NCBI GenBank assembly: GCA_946902985.2
Contig: OX336388.2
Span: 122,489,894 to 122,553,893 of the forward strand
Length of the DNA: 64,000 bases
DNA from: Meconema thalassinum
Lineage: Eukaryota > Arthropoda > Insecta > Orthoptera > Tettigoniidae
Direction of reading: 5' to 3'
Position numbers and translations under genes: made by a program
Shown here: positions 45,237-56,708 of the stretch, one piece after another
Position numbering within the stretch: position 1 is the first letter of the stretch
How the letters are laid out: each line of letters begins with the position of its first letter
Notes under the pieces: generated by a model
Databases searched by the model: none
What the model saw: the letters and a program-made list of their open reading frames with translations, nothing else
Told to the model about the DNA's origin: nothing

Positions 45237-46320
45237 ATGTCTAAGTCAGAATTCCCACCCGTCAAAAAGGAGTTAAATTTTATGGGCTTTGAATCTTTAA
45301 CAATACCCACGCCACTATTGCAAGATACGACACAGGACCTGCTAATGATAGACCCTCCCCTTTTAGATTGCTCCATCGCCCCAGTTGGCACTGTTAATAG
45401 TGCTTGCCACAACGTAAATGTTGCATCAGTAGTGAGTAGGTGGGGTTTGACTTTTTCCGGAGAAAACAATACCTCATCAGTTTTTTGTTTTATCCAACGT
45501 GTGGAGGAATTGTGTCATTGTCACGATATTAATCCCGACAGTATTGTACGTTGCTTACCTATTCTTTTGTCTGGAAAAGCGCTGATGTGGCATCGCACTT
45601 CTCCAAATTTTTATAAGTCATGGGACGAATTTGTTGGGTGTATTAAGGACCGTTTCACGCCACAAGATTTCGATTTCTCTCTCAAACAAGAAATATACTC
45701 CCGCACTCAGGCTCCTGGGGAGATGATCGACGATTATGTAACCTCAGTCTTCTGTTAGCAGCGAACCTCCCCCAACCCTTTCATCCCAGGGATCTGTTGG
45801 AAATCATATACAGGAATTTAAATCCCACTTATAAATACTTCATTCGGCGTACGTCTGTTTTTTCCATCGAAGACATCATATTGCAAGGCCGTAAGTATGA
45901 ATGAAATGCACGAGCCTGTTCGAACTATACTCCACCTCCAAGAGCCGATAATACGATTTTCCCCGAGTTAGCCTACTCCCCCCAGACAACACTGTCTAGC
46001 CCAGCTGTCGACCGAACAAGAGACGACACCTTACGGTTTAAGCCGTCTGCTCGCCGTGCTGAGGCCCTTTCTAGGAATTCTAATCCAAGCCCTTCTGTGG
46101 CTCGTAATTCTTCTGCTGTTCGTGAAAGGACTACACACAACCCAACAACAATCACACGCAATGTTTCTTCTGGTCGCATAACTTGCTGGAACTGTAATTA
46201 ACTTGGACATCATTTTAAAATGTGTTCTTTAAAACGCCGAAAATTCTATTTTGGCTGTGGGATGAATGAGGTCACGACTCGTTCCTGTCCGAATTGTAAT
46301 TCCAACCAGGAAAACTCATA
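45237..46320 (+). pseudogene. gag gene of the nested gypsy (interrupted)
   Basis: The first frame (about 45237-45758, MSKSEFPPVKKELN) carries a gag-like core (GLTFSGENNTSSVFCFIQRV, LSGKALMWHR, WDEFVGCIKDRFTPQDFD). The frame then changes near 45740-45760 and continues with a TGA near 45901 and a TAA at about 46198-46200. The latter falls within a zinc-knuckle layout (CWNC before the stop, GHHFKMC after it), followed by a second cysteine group ending at about 46310. Gag protein therefore cannot be made intact, and autonomous movement from this copy is unlikely. Confidence 0.78.
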
Positions 46321-46392
46321 GGGAGGTGTTCTGAGTTCGACTCCCGGAGCAGTCCTCCATCTAAACTTGACAATGCATCTAATTTTGATGTT

Positions 46393-49300
46393 GTGTTACA
46401 ACCAGGAGTCTCAGTAAATTTCGATAATGTCTCGGCACCTGCTATTTTGGATACAGGCGCCACCAGAAGTTTCATTCACCGTTCAGTGGCAGATGGCATT
46501 CGATCTTCGCAAAAACACCCCATACAGAATAAATGTCAGTTCCTCTCTGCGGGATCGTCAGTTATCGACGTTGCCGAAACTATTCTATGTCGCATTAAAA
46601 TTCACGGATTTTCTTGGAAACATGTTTTTCATGTGGTTAACAATCTCTCCACTCAATGTATTCTAGGAATTGACTTTATGCATAAAACTGGTATGCAGTT
46701 AGATTTTATTAACGATTCATTTTGTTTCAAATTTCGCTCAGATAAAATGTTCCCCTTTGAAGAATGTACTTCTAACTACGTTGATGTGTCTCCTGTATTT
46801 TCCGTACATCTTCCATTAACTTTGATGTCCGAGCAACGTGATACTCTGAACGATTTAGTTGATGAATTTTCTGATGTCCTCACAGAATATTTAGGTTCTG
46901 CTGTAAATCACGAATGCCACATTGACTTGAGCGACAATGTACCTGTTCGAAGTCCTCCTTTTCCTTGTAATCCGCCCAAGCTCTTGGCCATGAAAAAGTA
47001 TATCAATGATTTGCAAGATCGGGGAGTAGTGGTTCCTTCCAAATCAGCTTATGGGTCTCCTGCTTTCTTAATTCCCAAGAAAGAAGAGGGCGAGTACCGG
47101 CTAGTCGTAGACTACCGAAAATTGAACAAGAAGGTAGTCTTTGATAATTTCCCACTGCCTACTATTGAGAGTGCTTTTCAACATTTCCACGGGGCCAATG
47201 TGTATTCGATGATTGATCTAAATAGTGCCTATTATCAGATTCCTTTGGATGCTGAGAGTCGCGACTTCACTGCTTTTAACACCCCTTTCGGGTTATATAA
47301 TTTCAAGCGTCTTCCGATGGGTATAGCTGTTGGTGCGCAAGTCCTCAGTCGCGTGCTAGACGACATCTTGGGAGACCTTAAGTTCAATTTTGTATTTAAT
47401 TATCTTGACGATTTAGTCGTATACAGCAGATCTTTTGAGGAGCATGTCGTTCATCTTAGGCAAGTTTTCTCCCGCCTCAGGAAGGCCGGTCTCACTATCA
47501 ATCCTAAAAAGACCTCTTTGGGCTGCACTCAAATTAAATTTCTGGGTCACATTCTGTCAGCCGATGGTATCCGTGTCATACCCGAGCGTGCAGATTGCAT
47601 TCAGCAGTTACCTGTACCCACCACAGTTAGGGCCTTGAGAAGAGTAATGGGTATGTTCACGTTCTATTCTCGTTTTATCAAAAACTTCTCTGACATTTCG
47701 GCACCTCTAAATGCTCTCAAAAAGAAGAATGTGAAATTTGTGTGGGGGCCAGAACAGGACAAAGCTTTCAATGTTTTGAAAGAAGCCCTTATGTCAGCAC
47801 CAGTACTGCACACGCCTGATTTCGAATCAGCTTTCTTTTTACATTGTGACGACAGTGATTTGGCCATTTCTAGTGTTTTGAGCCAGCGTGTGGATGGAAA
47901 ATTTGCACCAGTGGCCTTCGCGAGTCGTATGTTAAATCAACATGAACGACGTTACTCAATTTTCGAGAAGGAAAGTCTTGCTGTGGTATTTGGATGTGAA
48001 AAATTCAGGACCTTTTTGGAACACCGTCACTTTACTGTTTTTACCGACAATGAGGCTTTGAAATGGAGTCTTTCTCACGTGAAAAAGCTTGGACGCATCA
48101 ACAGGTGGATTTTGAGGTTGTCATCTTTTAAGTTTGATATCATTCACGTAAAAGGGAGCGAGAATCCGGTAGCTGACTGCCTGTCACGCATGTTTGAAGA
48201 GACCCCTAGGACTCCAATCGAGAGCGTTTCTATCAGTACACCACTTCAAGGAAATCTTTTCCTATTGCAACATTGTCCTTGGTCTTTTGTGGATATCCGG
48301 AAATTCCAGTCTGAGGATCCATTTTGCACTGACCTCCGTGCAAAAATTGCAAACAAAGATCCGGCTGTAAGCAACTTTTGTGTTCGAAATGATGTTATTG
48401 GCTATGTTCTTCCTAACTCTTCTAAATTTAGAATTTTTGCTCCATTAGCAGTACGTGATATGCTTTTGACATATTATCATGATTCTGCACTGGGAACTCA
48501 TGCAGGGATGCAGCGCACTTTCCGTAAGATATCCGGTGAATTTTATTGGCCCTCAATTAAAGTAGATGCTTTTGCTCATGTCAGAAGATGTTTAACCTGC
48601 CAGCGTTCTAAACCTGCCCAGAACACTCGTGTAGGCTTCCACCAAGCTGGTATCGTCACTCGTCCCGGCGAACGCCTTTTCATTGATTACTTTGGTCCAG
48701 TCGTGAGATCAAAATCTGGCAATCAAGCCATTTTAACTGTCATTGATGGTTTTTCGAAGTTTGTTTGGTTATTCCCTGTAAAGAATATCACTTCTCAGAC
48801 TACTATCCATTTCTTGCCTAGATATATATTTGGAGTTTTTGGTCCTCCCAAGTACCTTGTGTCAGATAACGCCTCTGTATTCCGTTCCAAAGCTTTTGAA
48901 ACTATGGTATTTAACTGGGGCATCCAGCATATTTTCTTGTCACCGTATCGACCGCAGGGAAATCACGTAGAGCGTTTTCACAAAAACTTGAAGGCTTGTA
49001 TGTCCGCTTTTCACAATGCCGATCAAACCTCCTGGGATACGAACCTACAGTATTTTAGTCTCGGGTTCAATACCTCTTTCCATTCGTCCGTTCAAACTAC
49101 TCCAGCTGAATTATTCCTTGGCCGAGCGCTCGTCGACCCCTTGCTGCTCAAATGGAATATTGAATATCTTTCCGAACCTTCTCGCACCACCTCTGTTGCT
49201 CAAAAATGGGCCATCGCTACCGGTCACCTCGAGAAGGCAAAAGCCAGAGTAGCAAAGCGCTACAACTTAGGCCGCCATGATGTTAAATTCCAAATTGGGG

Positions 49301-49491
49301 ACAAAGTTTTGTGTCGTTTACATCCTTTGAGTGACGCTACCAAACAAATTTCCAGTAAGCTGTGCTTACGTTGGTCAACTCCCAAGACTATTTCACGCTT
49401 TTTAAATCCTGTCTCAGTTGAGTTAGTGGACGATCACGATAATTCAGTGACTTCGGCCCACGTCACGCAGTTGAAAAAATTTGTCAAATGA
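46393..49491 (+). CDS. Pol polyprotein of the nested gypsy element (protease, RT, RNase H, integrase)
   Basis: This open frame of 1032 codons codes for the enzymes that process the polyprotein, copy RNA to DNA and integrate it. Protease: AILDTGATRSFI near residue 17. Reverse transcriptase: YRLVVDYRKLNKK (about 236), FGLYNFKRLPMG and YLDDLVVYS (337-345). RNase H: FFLHCDDSDLAISSVL, FEKESLAVVF, FTDNEALKW and ENPVADCLSR. Integrase: an HHCC zinc region (YYHDSALGTHAG to CLTCQRSK, about 694-740) and catalytic Asp in FIDYFGP (about 764), Asp in VSDNASVF (825) and Glu in VERFHKN (860). The C-terminus has a GDKVLCRLHPLSD-type block; no chromodomain is seen. The true start depends on gag/pol expression mode, and ATG 46393 may not be used. 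Confidence 0.93.
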   Translation: MLQPGVSVNFDNVSAPAILDTGATRSFIHRSVADGIRSSQKHPIQNKCQFLSAGSSVIDVAETILCRIKIHGFSWKHVFHVVNNLSTQCILGIDFMHKTGMQLDFINDSFCFKFRSDKMFPFEECTSNYVDVSPVFSVHLPLTLMSEQRDTLNDLVDEFSDVLTEYLGSAVNHECHIDLSDNVPVRSPPFPCNPPKLLAMKKYINDLQDRGVVVPSKSAYGSPAFLIPKKEEGEYRLVVDYRKLNKKVVFDNFPLPTIESAFQHFHGANVYSMIDLNSAYYQIPLDAESRDFTAFNTPFGLYNFKRLPMGIAVGAQVLSRVLDDILGDLKFNFVFNYLDDLVVYSRSFEEHVVHLRQVFSRLRKAGLTINPKKTSLGCTQIKFLGHILSADGIRVIPERADCIQQLPVPTTVRALRRVMGMFTFYSRFIKNFSDISAPLNALKKKNVKFVWGPEQDKAFNVLKEALMSAPVLHTPDFESAFFLHCDDSDLAISSVLSQRVDGKFAPVAFASRMLNQHERRYSIFEKESLAVVFGCEKFRTFLEHRHFTVFTDNEALKWSLSHVKKLGRINRWILRLSSFKFDIIHVKGSENPVADCLSRMFEETPRTPIESVSISTPLQGNLFLLQHCPWSFVDIRKFQSEDPFCTDLRAKIANKDPAVSNFCVRNDVIGYVLPNSSKFRIFAPLAVRDMLLTYYHDSALGTHAGMQRTFRKISGEFYWPSIKVDAFAHVRRCLTCQRSKPAQNTRVGFHQAGIVTRPGERLFIDYFGPVVRSKSGNQAILTVIDGFSKFVWLFPVKNITSQTTIHFLPRYIFGVFGPPKYLVSDNASVFRSKAFETMVFNWGIQHIFLSPYRPQGNHVERFHKNLKACMSAFHNADQTSWDTNLQYFSLGFNTSFHSSVQTTPAELFLGRALVDPLLLKWNIEYLSEPSRTTSVAQKWAIATGHLEKAKARVAKRYNLGRHDVKFQIGDKVLCRLHPLSDATKQISSKLCLRWSTPKTISRFLNPVSVELVDDHDNSVTSAHVTQLKKFVK

Positions 49492-50655
49492 TCTTGTAAA
49501 TTTTGCCTCGCTATAATGTTGTATTTTTGTTTTCCTTTTATTCTAATTGGATGCCCGAGCCCCTTAATAGCCGACCTAGCATGTGAGCCTATTCTGATCT
49601 TAATTCGTGTGCTTCCTTTTCATTTATTCCTGTGACAAGACAGGAGACACCCGTGGCCTTTTTCTCGTACGCGAGTGTGTCGTGAATACTTGACATCTCT
49701 GTCGAGCTATATCTTTGCCTGAGGCCATCAGCATATACCTGGTCGGTCACTATTTGCAAACCACTCCTACTCCTCTTTTGTATTGCTCCTCGGCTTAACT
49801 CCTATTGTTCGGCGACAGACAAGGACCCTTCGACACTTCCTGTTTGACCTTGTAGGAACTTTGTATTTATTTTAAATTTATTGATGTAATTGACTTTTTG
49901 TGTCATGGTTTTGAGATATCATGCACCTTTGTATTATCTTGATTTTGATGTTTATTGTGAGATCATGTATTTTGTATGGTTTTAAATTGTCAAGTGTTCT
50001 TAGAATATCGTGTATTGTCTAGCAACCATCCAGACGGTTAGCGAGTAACAACAAGCAGCCTTTGTGTACCTGGGCTAACACAGCTGGGGGTCTTCTCGGA
50101 ACTCGTTAACGTACCAGTCACCCTCCACTGGGTCTATACATGGCTTTATTTTCAGCAGCTGAAAAGGAGAGTACTTTCCCTTTCGAAGACATTATGACAC
50201 TATTGCATATTCCTCGTTGACGCAACGAACGGTCCTATATACAGGGTGTCCCAATTGTATTTTTTTAATGCGATCACGATTTAACTTTGTCTGTCTTTTC
50301 TCATCAGAGGCTGGAGAGATTTGCAGTCTCGGGGTAACGTCCATCTTGAAGATTTCGATATCCGCATCATCATGAACTAGCAAGAACAATGATCACTATT
50401 TAATATATGAAATCACTGTATCTCTTTTTGAACGCAGTACTTTTGACGTTAGTGGCTAGTGTTGACGAGCAATGAAGGGGGTACCACCTTCATTTCACGG
50501 TCAGATTAGTCAACTGTTCATTTTTTTTGTATTCTCCTAGAGGTCTTTAATACCCTTTTTTTTAGTATTAAATTTTTCCCCCCTTTACGATTTTTTTTGC
50601 CTCTCCATTTGTACGAAAAAAGAAATTTCCATGGCCAGGAAAATTCCTTTTTTTT
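49492..50655 (+). other. Noncoding 3' region of the nested gypsy
   Basis: About 1.16 kb between pol and the purine tract with no supported gene. It contains CTATATACAGGGTGTCCCAA at about 50235, a sequence resembling termini of small DNA elements, so a minor insertion may lie here. The length leaves room for a lost env gene, but no such protein is recognisable. Confidence 0.6.
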
Positions 50656-50673
50656 GGGAGAGCAGGGGAATTT

Positions 50674-52610
50674 TGAACCGTTTTTATCAGGTTCATTATT
50701 TTTTGTCATATTATTATTATTATTATTATTATTATCATCATTTCCTTCATGTCGCATTATTGTGACATACGTTTCTCTGTCTCACCTACTGCGTTCAAAC
50801 TTTGTAATTCTGCGTAAATGTTTCGCCAGATGGTGAAACTTTTCACCCCTACTGACACAGTTTTACCATTGGTTGAAGCATAACTTGTTGCTAAGCTTTG
50901 CTTCTCCCATTGGCCCTCTTTATGTTCTGGAGAGGGGGTGTTCTACGACTTATTTTTCTCGAGCGCGTTACTGCGTTCCCTTAGAGAAGGTGGCTTCTCT
51001 TCCATTTCTGACCGTCATGTGAAACGGTTACAGCCGTGTGTGTCGGGCTTTCGCCCGTGCCCAACGCAACTAAGCGTAAGTACGATTCGATCACTTGATT
51101 TATCTGGCATGCTATCATTTTTGAATTTCAGTTTATCCATTTTTTATTTTATTTCTGTGTCTCCTTTGATTCACTTACAATTTCCCTTTCTTACGATGAT
51201 GTGAATTCGATCCATGAACCCAAGTCCCTTCGCCTTTGTTTACGTTAGTTTAGCGAAGCCTCTGTGTTTATTTGTCATCCCTACCTTTCATGTAATCGGT
51301 TTTATTTTTACTCAAATCTCTCAGGTCTGAAATATATGCTATTTTTCTACGAGGCTTAATTATGCTCTGTATTGCGTCACCACCTGGTTCGGCGTTCTTT
51401 TATGACGACCTCCGGTGGATTGTCGCATCAGAGCCTTGTTTTTATGGATGGAATCGGCGAAATTACGGAGCTGAGTCTCACGTCTTCAGTCAGATCCTCC
51501 CTCTGTTTTATTGAAATGTATGTGAGCGATGGTCATCGTGCTAATCACTGTCCATGCGCCGCATTACTTTCTTTGTTTCATCGTATGTCGTTGTGATTCG
51601 GCATTTCTACCTCTGTGTAAGCCTACATCTTACTACGAAGCATATTTCTTAGCTGATTGATTTTTTTTCTTTTATTTCCTGTCCCGGTAATGTCACGTAA
51701 TTTAATGTAATTTTCATTTCCTTTATTTTTTTGTGTTAATTTTGTGTTGCTTCCTCTGGCTTCGTTATATTACGTAACTCCGTGTCATCCCCCACCCCCG
51801 TTTCCTACATACGCACTCCTCCCATCCCCACCACTTTCACCCCCTACCCCATGATTTCACAACATCATGAGCGTTTTAGTTATGTTCTTGGCGCGGGGCA
51901 TTCTAGTCCAGGTCATCCTCGTAAGTAGAGGTGTTCTCTTATTCGACCCGTTCATACTCTCTTTTTTTTTGTATTTTAAATTTTGGTTATCAAGTCGCGC
52001 TTACGGTTTAGTTGCACATTGATTGTAAGTCCATTTTAATTAATCTTGTTTCATCTTTGTTTGTGCTTAAGTTCATTTATACACTTTCCTCTTGATATTA
52101 TTTTTGTGTACCCCTTTCTTGGGTACCATCTTTAGTCATTAATTTTATTTGTTATTAAGTGATTTTAATACCTCTTCAAGTTTACCTTTCATTTTGTGTT
52201 TAGATTAATCCTTACTCTTATGCGCACCTGTCTTAGTTTGCTTTAAATACATTAGTAAGTAGTTCACTTTGGTTTCGTCCTCTTTCATTTGTAATTTTAA
52301 GTTCCCTCTTCTCTGGTTCGATTTCGTCGGTCTTGGCTTCGTACTGTAACGCAGTCACGACCTACACGCTTCTGGGTTCTTCGATCAATTAGATAAATTT
52401 AATTCCGCTTTTGATTTGTTTTAAAGAATTCATTCGTTTCCTTTTTTGGAAAGTATCTTTCTTTCGATCCGGAATCTTGGGACCAGCACGCATCGAAAGA
52501 GACATCCTTTCCCCGCTCCTTAGCGATCCTGTTTACGTTGTTGTTTTCGCTTCCACTGTATTCCTCAGGTCTCTGCTATTTTGTTTAACGTAAAAGCACA
52601 AAGCGGTGCA
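50674..52610 (+). repeat. 3' LTR of the nested gypsy element (1937 bp)
   Basis: Same sequence as the 5' LTR with scattered single-base differences, for example CTTAGGCGC against CTTATGCGC and CTCATGTCT against CTCAGGTCT near the end. The microsatellite near 50711-50733 is shorter. Directly followed by GGAT, the second target-site copy. Confidence 0.93.
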
Positions 52611-54533
52611 GGATCCAAAGTTGATATAGAGAATATTGAATACAAGTCCGCTTTTATGAACCTTAAGACCCTTTTAATAAATGATCCTGTGCTAGTTTAT
52701 CCAAACTTCGAAGAAGCATTCACGTTAACCTCGGACAGTTCAGATTTTGCTCTGGGAAGCGTCCTATCAGAGAAGGGACACCCCATCGCATACTACTCCA
52801 GGACTCTAAACCCGGCAGCGAAAAACTACTCCACAATAGAGAGAGAACTATTAGGAATTGTAGAAAGCTGCAAACATTTCAAGCCTTACTTATGGGGACG
52901 ACACTTCCAAGTAGAATGTGATCACCGCCCGTTACAGTGGCTCTTCACGCTAAAGGATCCTAGTTCGAGACTTTACAGTTGGAAGATAAAGCTTGGAGAG
53001 TTCGACTTTGACATCAAATACATCAAAGGCAAAACCAACTAAGTCGCAGACGCACTCTCTAGAGTAGAGATTAACATGGCTGATGAAACAGCTTCAATCA
53101 TTGCCATCCCCGGAGATGACATCTACCAAGATGATATGGATAATGAAACTATCCATTCAAATCAGGCAGACCCCATATTCACATTGAAAATATCTGAACG
53201 GAACTTAAACCAAAACCGCAATCAGATTATTGTAAAATATGGTAATTACCCCAAGGTACTTAAACAAAATCTGTTTAAAAAATGTACCAGACACATAATG
53301 ATTGTCACAAAGAAAAATCTTCAGGAAGATTTAGCAAATCACCTCCTCAAAATAATAGTAACCTCAAACAAGTACGCTACTTATTTTGACGATATCACTC
53401 TCGAGATCCCATTCATCAGGGCATGCCAGAAGCTATTTTCTTCTGAACTAATCATCATCAGGTGATCCAAATTCTTGGAAGACATTGAAAGCCCCGAAAC
53501 TCAGAGACAGCTGATTTCACACTATCATTCTGAAAACCACAATGGTATAGTAAAAACTTACGAACATCTTAAGACCAAATACTACTGGCCTCATTTAAGA
53601 GAACAAATTAGAACAATCATCAATCAATGTAACCTCTGTCAGAGAAACAAATACGAGAGACACCCTAACGAGGTATCGAACCGAGGTCCCATCACCGCCG
53701 ATCACCCTTTCTCTCAAATTCACATCGACACGTTTCACTTCGAGCAAAGTCGCATATTAACTATAATTGACATTTTCTCAAAGTATGGACAAGCCTACAT
53801 TTTACCAAATGGTACAGGTCTGGCCACACTAAGCCAATTACAAGTTTACTTTTCCCACCATGGATTCCCAAGGAAAATCACACATGACCAAGGAGGAGAG
53901 TTCGAAAACAATGTCATAAAAGAATATTGTAAAGCCACGAACATCGAATATACCCCTTTCAATTCTTCATCTAATTCTCCAGTAGAAAGACTGAATTCGA
54001 CCCTTCTAGAGAAACTTCGTATCTCCAGAGATCACGATAAGTTAACTCCGCTCTCAGAGCTCATGACCACCATAATCACGAATTACAATTCCTCAATCCA
54101 TTCCACTACTAAACAACCTCCTTTCAACGTTCTATACGGACCATACTATAAGGCTCTAGACCACGTCTTCTCGCCATGTCCCAAAATCAACGAATACATT
54201 GAAATACAAGGAAATCAGTTGAAAATTGTAAAAGAGAGGCAAAATAAACCTAACGCCGACACTTTCAATCATAATTACAAGATTAATGAAACTGTCTACG
54301 TATTAGATCCCCTCACCAGAAACAAGAAATCAAAAAACCTGTACAACGAAGGTATCATTACCAAAATTGAAGAAAACAGGGTATACTGTAAAATGAGAAA
54401 CGGTAAAACTCATGTAAGGAATTTTCGGGACATTAAACCAAAAAGAAAATTTCTTATTCCAGATTACTCCCTGGATATGGCACCATCATCACACAGCCCA
54501 TCCAGACACAAGGATTCTATGCCGACTCATTAG
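52611..54533 (+). pseudogene. pol-like gene of the provirus, 3' part: RNase H and integrase
   Basis: This is the continuation of the pol region cut at 42969. RNase H marks: TLTSDSSDFALGSVLS, HPIAYYSRTLNPAAKNYSTI and DFDIKYIKGKTN, then a TAA at 53040-53042. Integrase (53475-54533): zinc residues in HYHSENHNG and CNLCQRNKYE, catalytic Asp in HIDTFHFEQ, Asp in HDQGGEFEN and Glu in PVERLNST, with a basic C-terminus. A TGA near 53463 separates the spacer (53076-53465) from the integrase. The individual domains look intact, but the reading frame is broken at several points. Confidence 0.85.
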
Positions 54534-54568
54534 GACCAGCCTTAATAATTAGTGATTATCACCGGTTC

Positions 54569-56033
54569 ATGTTTCATTTCAATTTAACGAGTTTAAAAGA
54601 ATCTTATAATAATCTTCAAGACACTATCTCAAGTCTCGTATCACGAAGCAGTAATACTTTTCCTTATCTAATATCAGAATTAAGAGAATCAATTAAAGAA
54701 ACAAAAAAGGAAATAAATAAGTTGCTACCTGCTACACCTAGAAGTAAGAGAGGTCTTATAAATGGTTTAGATAGTATAATTAAATTCATATCAGGTAATC
54801 TAGACCAAGATGTTCTAGACAACCTACAAGAACAATTAGAAGCATTAAAACAAAGTAACGCCAAGGAAATTAAACATATTAATAAATTAGTATCATTCAG
54901 TAACTCCATTGCTCAAAAGTTCTATAATGAAATGAACCATGTAAACTATAATATGAAGGTAATTAAAGGTATTTTACAAGAAGAAGACTAAAGATTAACC
55001 TTCTGGAACACCAACAGTATGTGCTCTTGTGAACGAACAAATTAGATAAAATCATACAAGTGATGCAAGATACTATTAGCTTGTCATTTAATGAAATGAC
55101 AAATATCAAGATGCTCTCCCTAAAGGATTTAATAAATGTTGTAAAATATTTACAACTAATCTACCCAACAAAAACTATAATTCGTACTGACCAGTATCAT
55201 CAATTTGAGAACCTTAAACTGTCAAAAACGCAAGTTCTCATGATGAACGAAGAAATGGTTGTAATATTATATATGCCAATCACTGATGCTAAAACTTATA
55301 CTTTGTATAAAATTTCTCCTGTACCTAGCAATAATCTAATATTAATCACTCCGGAAAAATATTACTTGCAAGGACCTACCTTAAGATAGTCTAACACACC
55401 TTGTATAAACATTACTCAATATTACGCATGTATACTCTTTAATACTAGAATAACTTCATGTAATTTAACGGACACTACCAGATGTCAATTTGCCACTGTC
55501 AAAAACGAGGTACAACTATTTCAGCCACTAAATAAGAAGCATAGCCTTTTCTCTAGTAAAAACCCTCAAATAATCTTGCAAACCTGCCCAGAATCTCAGT
55601 GAACTATAAATTAGCAGGATCATATGTTATCTACTCAAATGAGTCTTGCCATATTACAAGTATGGGTATAACGTTGCAACAACAACCTACAAATTATCTG
55701 CACCTGTTTCCACTCCTGTCCACTCCAAATGATCCATATGTTAAAACCGAAATAAATTTCCATTCATCCCACCTCGATGTGAAAGGAATGAAGTTAGATT
55801 TAAAACCCATTCCAGAATACAATACTAAAATGAAAACTTTTGTGTCTGTGAACACAAGTATTATAATACTTATTTTCTGTGTTATCATGTTAATATTTAG
55901 AACAAGAATATATCAATGTATTAAATCTGTAAAGAATAGATTTAAGAAAATTGTTATCGAGGACGATAACGAGCAACAAAGGGTGGAGGAGTTATGTATC
56001 CCGTCCAGGCTCGAACCCCAGACCCCATTCTAA
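54569..56033 (+). pseudogene. env-like gene of the provirus, interrupted
   Basis: Errantivirus envelope proteins are membrane fusion proteins related to baculovirus F. Three separate frames (54569-54991, 55060-55389, 55599-56033) together show the family layout: an N-terminal helix-rich part, a furin-like cleavage motif RSKR with a following glycine-rich hydrophobic segment (about 54745-54800), a coiled-coil region, and near the C-terminus a membrane segment (IIILIFCVIMLIF, about 55855-55900) with a short basic cytoplasmic tail. Stops after 54991 and 55389 and frame changes between the blocks make it non-functional. The last codons read into the 3' LTR. Confidence 0.82.
55978..55989 (+). other. 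Polypurine tract of the provirus
   Basis: AAAGGGTGGAGG lies directly before the 3' LTR, in the position where plus-strand DNA synthesis is primed in LTR elements. Its role is inferred from position. Confidence 0.7.
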
Positions 56034-56704
56034 ACTATAGGTTATGGTAATCCTTCCTATAGAAGGAACATCATTGCCTAATGTATCCCTCAATATGCTA
56101 TTAACAAAGTGTTTACTTGATGAATGTTCATTCTTGGAACCAAGGAAATGACGTTGCATATTTCTTTCACAACATGTTATTGTCAACGTAATTACTTCAC
56201 TATCTGTAAATTGTTATTTGTCAAATACTTCCTACAAGGAAATAAGGAAATGACCCTGTACATTTCCTCATATGATTATTCAATATGTTATTTCAAATGT
56301 GTTGACTCCAACAGCTATGAGTGATCAAATTCACAGAACTGTTATCGAAAACATGAGTCCATATCTTGTAAGATGTATATATCCACACACATGTTATTTA
56401 GTGCGCCCCTCTACTGTGACGCACATTGTTATGAAGGGATTTGTATAAAAGACCTGGGCTCGGAAGCAAAGGTCTCTTCCAGTTACAGCAGCAACTAAAC
56501 AGGTTGACTGTCTGGTGTTAACTTGTATATATTGGATCGTCAAAGATTAATAAATACATCTACAAACTAACCAACGAGTTCTCATTCATAGAAATCAGAT
56601 ACTACTCATCAGAAGTAAGAACCACGAGACCTACTGACTTAACAGCAGTAGCAACAACTTCTTAGTACATCACTAAAGAAGACTGTTAAGCGACCAACTT
56701 AACT
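55990..56704 (+). repeat. 3' LTR of the errantivirus-like provirus (715 bp)
   Basis: Matches the 5' LTR with about 20 scattered differences and an extra AAATAAGG unit near 56240. Ends CTTAACT and is followed by TGCG, the second target-site copy. Confidence 0.92.
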
Positions 56705-56708
56705 TGCG

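Larger units (their letters stand above)
42970..52610 (+). mobile_element. Ty3/gypsy LTR retrotransposon nested in the provirus pol gene
   Basis: Two near-identical LTRs (42970-44921 and 50674-52610) start TGAACCG and end GGTGCA. They are flanked by a 4-bp duplication GGAT at 42966-42969 and 52611-52614. Between them lie gag and pol regions on the plus strand. The purine tract GGGAGAGCAGGGGAA (50656-50670) precedes the 3' LTR. About 18 substitutions in about 1.93 kb by eye (roughly 1%) plus microsatellite length indicate a younger insertion than its host provirus. Pol is open for 1032 codons, but gag is broken. Confidence 0.94.
38677..56704 (+). mobile_element. Errantivirus-like (env-bearing gypsy) provirus with a nested gypsy element
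   Basis: Two LTRs (38677-39383 and 55990-56704) enclose gag, pol and env regions in the canonical order. The flanks are a 4-bp target duplication TGCG at 38673-38676 and 56705-56708, alternating pyrimidine-purine as is usual for insect errantiviruses. A purine-rich tract AAAGGGTGGAGG (55978-55989) precedes the 3' LTR. Excluding the nested element (42970-52610 plus one target copy) the provirus is about 8.4 kb. By eye the LTRs differ at roughly 20 positions plus an 8-bp duplication (about 3%). Every coding region carries stops or frameshifts, so it is defective. Confidence 0.93.

Noticed and set aside
46393..49491. Possibility that the long pol frame is a host gene or domesticated protein
   Set aside because: It sits between near-identical LTRs with protease, RT, RNase H and integrase in the usual order.
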